Shown: positions 15,540 through 20,406 of the stretch, piece by piece
How positions within the stretch are numbered: the stretch's first letter is position 1
Layout: each line of letters begins with the position of its first letter
From: CAXMWX01 sp051008185
GTDB taxonomy: Bacteria; Pseudomonadota; Gammaproteobacteria; Eutrophobiales; Eutrophobiaceae
DNA length: 20,406 nucleotides
Direction: 5' to 3'
Assembly: GCA_051008185.1 (NCBI GenBank)
Contig: JBPCXW010000154.1
Location: forward strand, 1 to 20,406
Program-made: the position numbers and the translations under genes
The notes under the pieces: generated by a model
Database searches by the model: none
Told to the model about the DNA's origin: nothing
The model's input: only the letters and a program-made list of their open reading frames with translations

Positions 15540-15552
15540 TTTATATCATTCG
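15534..15552 (+). promoter_or_regulatory. Copy 2 of shared 19-bp motif
   Basis: TATAATTTTATATCATTCG, 16 of 19 identical to the stretch at 3856-3874. It overlaps the extended -10 box, so a protein bound here would be expected to affect transcription of the MFS gene. Confidence 0.35.
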
Positions 15553-15571
15553 CATATCACCGAAAGGAAAA

Positions 15572-16774
15572 ATGTCCCTTCCCCCACAACGCCCCCCGGT
15601 CGTGTTGCTTGTCACGGCCAGTTCTTTTTCGCCTTTTGCGATGGCCTTGTGTATCCCGGCCCTGCCGACGATCAGCCGGGAGTTCGCCATCACCAATGCC
15701 GAGGTGCAATTCGCGATCTCCGTCTATCTGTTCGGTCTGGCACTGGCACAGCCGTTGCACGGTGTGCTTGCCGACCGTTATGGCCGTCGCCCGATATTGA
15801 TCGGTGGTTTTATCCTGTTCACGATAGCCAGCTTCGCCTGCGCCTTTGCACAGAATATGTTGATGCTGAGTTGCTACCGCCTGTTGCAGGCAATGGGTAT
15901 CGCCACCGCCACGGTGGTTTCCAGAGCGATCATACGTGACACCAGCAGTAGTGCCGATGATTCGGCGCGTTACATCGCCTGGCTGGCGGCCGGTATGGGC
16001 ATCGCCCCGATGCTCGCCCCGCTACTGTCCGGTTACTTCATTGAAAACAGCGGCTGGCGTCAAAGCTTTATCGCCACTGCGATACTGGCATCAGGCATCC
16101 TGCTGTGGCTACTAAAGAGCCTGCCGGAAACCCGGCGGCATATTGAATCAGTGGAAAAAGGCATGACATTGATGTGGAACAATATCCGCACCTTGTTCCG
16201 CTCACGTTCATTCTGGGCTTACACCCTGATCTTCGGTTTTATCAACGCCGCCTTCTTTGCCTTTCTGACAAACGCACCGGCGTTTTTCCAGAATGTGCTG
16301 GCGGTCGGGCCGGCCCGGTTCGGTGTTTATATCGGTGCGATGTCCCTGTTCTATATTATCGGTGCCGCCCTCGGCGGTATGCTGATCAAGGCTTATGGTA
16401 TGGAGGCCAGCTTGCGCTATGGTCTGATCGGCACCAGCGTCACTGCTGTACTGATCCTGTTAATCATCAGCAATTTTGCACCCGGCATAAGTGTTATTGT
16501 GCTGCCGTTTTTTCTGCTATTCGCCTGCGCCGGTCTGGTGAACCCGCCCGCCATGGCCGGGGCCGTCATGCATCACCCGGAGCGGGCCGCCACCGCCGCA
16601 GGTTTATCCAGTAGTCTGGGGATGGCGATAAGCGGTCTCTCAATCGTATTGAACGGCACTATCTATAACGGCAGCATATTCAGCCTGTGTGTGCCTGTCT
16701 GCATCGCCATTTTCATTACCGCCCTGATTTATATTGTTTTGCTGGGAACCGGTAGCGGCCGTGCCGCGCAATAA
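15572..16774 (+). CDS. MFS transporter, Bcr/CflA (DHA1) drug-exporter type
   Basis: A 400-residue, 12-segment inner-membrane carrier. The N-terminus has FAMALCIPALPTISREF, the Bcr/CflA first-helix pattern with the helix-end proline, then SVYLFGLALAQPLHGVLADRYGRRP, with motif A at residues 64-74. RLLQAMGIATATVVSRAIIRD is the fourth-helix region and APMLAPLLSGYF matches motif C of drug/proton antiporters. Export of a toxic compound or pathway intermediate by proton antiport is expected. The start ATG follows AAAGGA. It converges with TonB receptor 2, only 11 bases between stops, and I see no terminator hairpin there. It belongs to a different MFS branch from the transporter at 6432, so the two probably have different roles. 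Confidence 0.9.
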   Translation: MSLPPQRPPVVLLVTASSFSPFAMALCIPALPTISREFAITNAEVQFAISVYLFGLALAQPLHGVLADRYGRRPILIGGFILFTIASFACAFAQNMLMLSCYRLLQAMGIATATVVSRAIIRDTSSSADDSARYIAWLAAGMGIAPMLAPLLSGYFIENSGWRQSFIATAILASGILLWLLKSLPETRRHIESVEKGMTLMWNNIRTLFRSRSFWAYTLIFGFINAAFFAFLTNAPAFFQNVLAVGPARFGVYIGAMSLFYIIGAALGGMLIKAYGMEASLRYGLIGTSVTAVLILLIISNFAPGISVIVLPFFLLFACAGLVNPPAMAGAVMHHPERAATAAGLSSSLGMAISGLSIVLNGTIYNGSIFSLCVPVCIAIFITALIYIVLLGTGSGRAAQ

Positions 16775-16785
16775 TCTTTGCCAGC

Positions 16786-19194
16786 CTAGAACCGTTTGTT
16801 AAAGGTAATAGACCAGGTTGCAGGGTCGCTAAAATATCGGGTTCCGGCCAGATATGACACATAATATTCCTGATCCGTGCAGTTTTTACATGATGCCGTC
16901 ACAGTCCACTGCTGCTCGGTATGCTCAAGGGAAACACCACCATTCACCAATGTATAGCCATCAATCAATGCGACATCCTGTCCACTAGTGCTGATATTAT
17001 GTTTGCCATAGTCGGTGATATTGATGGTTGGAATGATGTTCATGTTCTCAGTAAGACGATATGTGTACCATCCTCCTATGGCAATCTGATGTTCCGGCGC
17101 CCGTACCGGTGGTGCAATATTACCGATAGGATTCACAATGCCTTGTGCACAGTTCACCGCTATTCGCGGTAGCCCAGCGTTAGGACTCATCCCAGTGAGA
17201 TGCATAGGATCCACAATCCGCGCAGGAGTATTATTAGGAGCATCAGGATTATACATAGGATCATCAGGATCAAGAACAGGATTCGGAATAGAAAGAACAC
17301 CAGGGTTACATCTGGCCTGCTGGGCTACAATTGCGGGATCAAGATTGTTGTATCTGGCATCCTGAATACCGATATTGGCAAACACAGTCAATTCCTCCAT
17401 CGGATGGGCGGTGATCTCGGCCTCAAAGCCATACACCTCCAGGTCCGCAAAGTTCCGGGTGATAAAAGCTATGCCACCAGTTGCGGTCTCAAAGGCAGAA
17501 GGCAGTTGATAATCTGATATATCGGTATAAAACCCGGTCAAATTGATACGCAGCTTACCATCCAGCCACTCGCTACGCATCCCTCCCTCATAGTTCCATA
17601 CTTTTTCCGGGGCAAAATTCAGGAGGCGCTCTGCCTGTACGCCACGTGCATTCCATCCGCCCGACTTGAAGCCACGAGTTGCAGAGACGTATAACAGGAG
17701 ATCATCATTGGGTTTGAATTCTATTGCAAATCTCGGTGTCACCAAATCTGTACTCTGCTTTAGCGGAATACCTTCAGCAAGTATCTCTGTATCACCAATC
17801 AGGCCGGCAGTTTGGGCACTTGTGGGCATAGTGTTGTCACGCATGCCGGGGGGATTGTTAGCGGTCACACCGAAATCCTTCTGTTCATCGGTATAACGTA
17901 AGCCGGCAACAAATGTCAACGATTCAGTCAGATGATAATCTATTTGTGCATATACAGCCCACGAGTCAACACCATTATCAAGCACCCGGTCATATTCAAG
18001 TGGGGCATTCCCCGAGAACGTAGCAAAAATGTTATATGAAGCAAAGTCTGTTCTGTTGTCCTCATTGAAGTAGAAAAAACCTGCTACATAGTCAACCGAG
18101 TCATTAAGACCTGAGCCGCTGATTTTAACTTCCTGAGAAAACTGCTCATGTTCACCATCATTTACGACCGTGAAAGCACCTGTAGGCATCGGTGCTAGTG
18201 AAGAATTGAAAAAATCGAGCGCAAATTCCTGATCAAGGTCCAGATAACTTGTCAGTATATTTACAGTCCCCAGTCCTGTATCCAACTCAATATCGGATGT
18301 GAAATGAATAGATCTGGTCTCGTTACCCAGACCAAAATTCCTTTTATCACCAGTCAGGATATTAGCGAAAGGAGCACCGCCACTAGTTAAATTCGTTGCT
18401 GCAACACGTTGATCAGTTGAACCCGGCTCCAGCGTATTCAACAAATTGGCATGCTCGTTGTTGATATAGGTTGCGGAGGCATTCCATTGTATATTCCCGG
18501 TTATATCCCATTGCCATGCGGCGCGTACCCCCCCGTTTTGTTCGCGATTGATATCATCCTCACCAGTCACGGTATTCTCAACAAAACCATCGTCATCAAT
18601 GTAATATGCCGACAGCTTGGTACGAAGGGTGTCTGACACAGGAAAATCAACACTGCCCCTGACGGTGAACCGGTTATAACGCCCATAACCTGCCTCCGCA
18701 AAACCGCCGAATTCTTCAGCAGGGTCTTTCATCAGTACCCGGACGGCACCGCCGGTGGTATTACGACCAAACAATGTCCCCTGAGGGCCGCGTAACACCT
18801 CCACACGCTCAATATCAAACAGTGAATAGTTGTTCGCATTCTGTCGCTGAATAAAGAAATCATCCACATAGCTACCGACGGGCGGGTCAAAGGTGGCGAT
18901 GGATTCGGTATTGTTCAAGCCTCTGATTGAATAGGTATTCGCCGTTCCCAGACCGGTATTGTTATGCGCGATAAAATTGGGCACCAGTCTGGCGAGGTCA
19001 AGGGTCTCAACGATTCCCAGCCTTGCCGCTTGCTCATCTGTAAAAGCACTGATGGCGACAGGTACATCCTGCAAACTCTGTGCCCGACGCTGGGCTGTTA
19101 CGGTGATCTCTTCCAGGGCTTGAGCGAGAGAGACAGCGGGCAAAGACAGGACAATAATGGATACAACGAGTCTGGATTGAATAAGTTTTAACAT
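16786..19194 (-). CDS. TonB-dependent outer-membrane receptor 2
   Basis: An 802-residue TonB-dependent receptor. Signal peptide about residues 1-24 (cleavage at SLA-Q), TonB box LEEITVTAQRRAQSLQDVP directly after it, plug blocks TLDLARLVPNF, TYSIRGLNN, IERVEVLRGPQGTLFGRN and TTGGAVRVLMKDP, then a barrel ending in TFNKRF with C-terminal Phe. An extracellular-loop candidate at about residues 635-670 is rich in Asp, Pro and Asn (NPVLDPDDPMYNPDAPNN) and comes from a 21-base imperfect repeat (17236-17277). Cys pairs occur late (CKNC). ATG 19194 is chosen because GGGGAA sits seven bases upstream; GTG 19209 would lie across that site. It follows the exported cupin on the same strand but has its own 127-base upstream region. 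It is not a close copy of receptor 1. Confidence 0.93.
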   Translation of the reverse strand: MLKLIQSRLVVSIIVLSLPAVSLAQALEEITVTAQRRAQSLQDVPVAISAFTDEQAARLGIVETLDLARLVPNFIAHNNTGLGTANTYSIRGLNNTESIATFDPPVGSYVDDFFIQRQNANNYSLFDIERVEVLRGPQGTLFGRNTTGGAVRVLMKDPAEEFGGFAEAGYGRYNRFTVRGSVDFPVSDTLRTKLSAYYIDDDGFVENTVTGEDDINREQNGGVRAAWQWDITGNIQWNASATYINNEHANLLNTLEPGSTDQRVAATNLTSGGAPFANILTGDKRNFGLGNETRSIHFTSDIELDTGLGTVNILTSYLDLDQEFALDFFNSSLAPMPTGAFTVVNDGEHEQFSQEVKISGSGLNDSVDYVAGFFYFNEDNRTDFASYNIFATFSGNAPLEYDRVLDNGVDSWAVYAQIDYHLTESLTFVAGLRYTDEQKDFGVTANNPPGMRDNTMPTSAQTAGLIGDTEILAEGIPLKQSTDLVTPRFAIEFKPNDDLLLYVSATRGFKSGGWNARGVQAERLLNFAPEKVWNYEGGMRSEWLDGKLRINLTGFYTDISDYQLPSAFETATGGIAFITRNFADLEVYGFEAEITAHPMEELTVFANIGIQDARYNNLDPAIVAQQARCNPGVLSIPNPVLDPDDPMYNPDAPNNTPARIVDPMHLTGMSPNAGLPRIAVNCAQGIVNPIGNIAPPVRAPEHQIAIGGWYTYRLTENMNIIPTINITDYGKHNISTSGQDVALIDGYTLVNGGVSLEHTEQQWTVTASCKNCTDQEYYVSYLAGTRYFSDPATWSITFNKRF

Positions 19195-19321
19195 CGGTTT
19201 GTTCCCCACAGGTTTAGAAGTCTAATTGTTATAACATTGTAACATTAGTAACTCTGCTGTTGTAAATTTACCTGATATGGGTTTTTGTTGTATTTAGGCA
19301 ACAACTCCTTGCCAGCCTGAA
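19195..19321. promoter_or_regulatory. Upstream region of TonB receptor 2 with several palindromes
   Basis: The AT-rich 127 bases hold the Shine-Dalgarno GGGGAA (19207-19202), a -10-like TATAAC on the minus strand (19234-19229, within the palindrome TGTTATAACA at 19227-19236), a perfect palindrome GTAAATTTAC (19262-19271) and an inverted repeat TTGTTG-N8-CAACAA (19285-19304). No good -35 is seen. The TTGTTG hairpin could be a weak terminator for the cupin gene or an operator. Confidence 0.5.
19230..19248 (+). promoter_or_regulatory. Copy 3 of shared 19-bp motif
   Basis: TATAACATTGTAACATTAG, 17 of 19 identical to 3856-3874. It reads opposite to receptor 2. It contains a direct repeat of TAACATT with an 8-base period, and its end ATTAG pairs with CTAAT at 19222-19226 as an inverted repeat. 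Confidence 0.4.
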
Positions 19322-20320
19322 TCAGCGGCCCCCCAGCCAGATCGGCTGTTCAATCCTGCCGCCGCCTACCGCCACCCCTTTGGCATAGGTGACTTCCAGA
19401 AACATCACGCCGGTGCCGGTTACCGCGCCATCTGTGTATCCGAAGATGCTACCGGGCGGCTGGTGAATGGCATGATCGGCACTGACGATCCGCCTCTGCG
19501 TCGCTTGCCCGGGGGAGGAATATAACTGCAAGGCCATCTCCCCATAGATGACATAGATGAAGCGGTTGGCCGATTTGAAATACCGGGCGTTCCTGTCCGG
19601 CTCTGCCCGCCAGTCGGGAGGGAGTTTCACCAGCCTGCCGCGGAAACCCTGCTTGTGGTCGTCACTCAACCATTTCACCAGCATGCCGTTACCGCCTGTT
19701 ACCGTTTCCCACTCCATATCGCTTGCGCTATGCACGATCCAGGGGTGGGGAAACTGTTTGACGGATTGCCAATCGGCATCATAAGGCACGGGTTTATCAG
19801 GGAAGTCCGGTTTGAAATGATCGCCATCCGGCCCGAGGGTAACCACACTGCCGTCACCCTCTTCAAATATGATCAAGGTGCAGGCGTTTTGTCCGCGCAA
19901 GCCACCGACCTCCCACACCCCGCCATGCAGACTGTAGGCCGGCCGATCCAGCCAGGTCCCCTGCCTGAAATGGGACAGCACGGGACTGCCCTGCAACGGG
20001 CGCACCGGCTCATGGATGACAAAATCACCTTGCAGCACATAAGCCCATTCATGCCAGTGGTGATAGTGCTGGCCCAGAGGGTCGGCGGGCGGTTGCATAT
20101 CCCAACGCGGCGGGAAGCGGACATAGATAAAACTGCTACCATTGGGGCCGCGAAAAAAGGTCTTGCTTTTGGCCACAAAGCGCGGCTGTTGATCCCAGGG
20201 AAAGGCTTGTATATCAACAATATCCAGAGCCTGCCAATGATTATCGGCACGCACATGAGAGAGCAGAACAAATTGAAACAGGACAAACGAGATAATGATC
20301 AAAGTTTGGAATCGTTGCAT
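19322..20320 (-). CDS. Exported cupin-domain protein
   Basis: A 332-residue protein with a Sec signal peptide (residues 1-25, cleavage at VRA-DN). The N-terminal cupin has a textbook motif 1: H85-Y-H87-x3-E91-x6-G98 (GQHYHHWHEWAYVLQGDF), and motif 2 around GTWLDRPAYSLHGG with H132 as the last ligand, so a divalent metal site is likely. The second half (about 200-320) looks like a degenerate cupin (RFIYVIYGEMALQLY, then HQPPGSIFGY) without the full ligand set. The role is unknown: a periplasmic metal-dependent oxygenase or isomerase, or a binding protein. ATG 20320 is preceded by AAGGA. It lies 127 bases upstream of TonB receptor 2 on the same strand, and the palindromic repeat begins 50 bases upstream of it. 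Confidence 0.87.
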   Translation of the reverse strand: MQRFQTLIIISFVLFQFVLLSHVRADNHWQALDIVDIQAFPWDQQPRFVAKSKTFFRGPNGSSFIYVRFPPRWDMQPPADPLGQHYHHWHEWAYVLQGDFVIHEPVRPLQGSPVLSHFRQGTWLDRPAYSLHGGVWEVGGLRGQNACTLIIFEEGDGSVVTLGPDGDHFKPDFPDKPVPYDADWQSVKQFPHPWIVHSASDMEWETVTGGNGMLVKWLSDDHKQGFRGRLVKLPPDWRAEPDRNARYFKSANRFIYVIYGEMALQLYSSPGQATQRRIVSADHAIHQPPGSIFGYTDGAVTGTGVMFLEVTYAKGVAVGGGRIEQPIWLGGR

Positions 20321-20370
20321 TTTACTTATCCTTCATTTTGGTTCAGTATATGTGAGACAAATCAGCAATA

Positions 20371-20406
20371 CCCCCCACCAGAGCCACTGCGGGCTACGCC
20401 CTTGTG
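20371..20406. repeat. Second copy of the palindromic element, inverted and cut by window edge
   Basis: These 36 bases equal the reverse complement of 15478-15513 except for one base (A for G at the tenth position). It begins with the CCCCCCACC end of the element, so the copy enters the window from the right in inverted orientation. The rest lies beyond the window. Confidence 0.9.

Overview
The window reads as one accessory metabolic locus from a Gram-negative bacterium, most likely a marine-type gammaproteobacterium or another proteobacterium with many TonB receptors. This is an inference from two TonB-dependent receptors with the EEI(I/T)VTA box, Sec and Tat signal peptides, Shine-Dalgarno sites and medium base composition. 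I see no rRNA, tRNA, CRISPR array, transposase or phage gene. Nearly all of the window is coding.

Layout. (a) 1-3793, minus strand: a probable four-gene operon read leftward: FAD-linked oxidase, a 97-residue charged protein, a DUF4437-like bicupin with a His-rich tail, and a class I SAM methyltransferase cut by the window edge. (b) 3794-3908: a divergent AT-rich promoter region. (c) 3909-11107, plus strand: a tight seven-gene operon: zinc-free MDR reductase, VOC protein, second MDR reductase, spinster-like MFS transporter, alpha/beta-hydrolase-fold protein with His in place of the nucleophile Ser, exported two-domain VOC protein, and Tat-exported flavin amine oxidase. (d) 11108-11357: a promoter region, then a TonB receptor (11358-13862) carrying an 11-C homopolymer inside its plug domain, followed by an exported DUF1838 protein. 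(e) 14782-15357, minus: an AhpD/carboxymuconolactone decarboxylase-like protein. (f) 15382-15514: a GC-rich palindromic repeat. (g) 15572-16774, plus: a Bcr/CflA-type MFS exporter. (h) 16786-20320, minus: an exported cupin upstream of a second TonB receptor. (i) 20371-20406: the start of a second, inverted copy of the repeat, cut by the window edge.

How the parts may work together (inference). The outer-membrane receptors import a scarce hydrophobic or bulky substrate. Four exported proteins (two-domain VOC, flavin amine oxidase, DUF1838 protein, cupin) may bind or oxidise it in the periplasm. The MFS carrier moves products across the inner membrane. Cytoplasmic enone-type reductases, the FAD oxidase, bicupin, small VOC protein and methyltransferase then process it. 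The substrate cannot be named from sequence. Several families are represented twice (receptor, MFS, MDR, VOC, cupin). No transcription factor gene lies in the window, although a 19-bp motif recurs in three intergenic regions.
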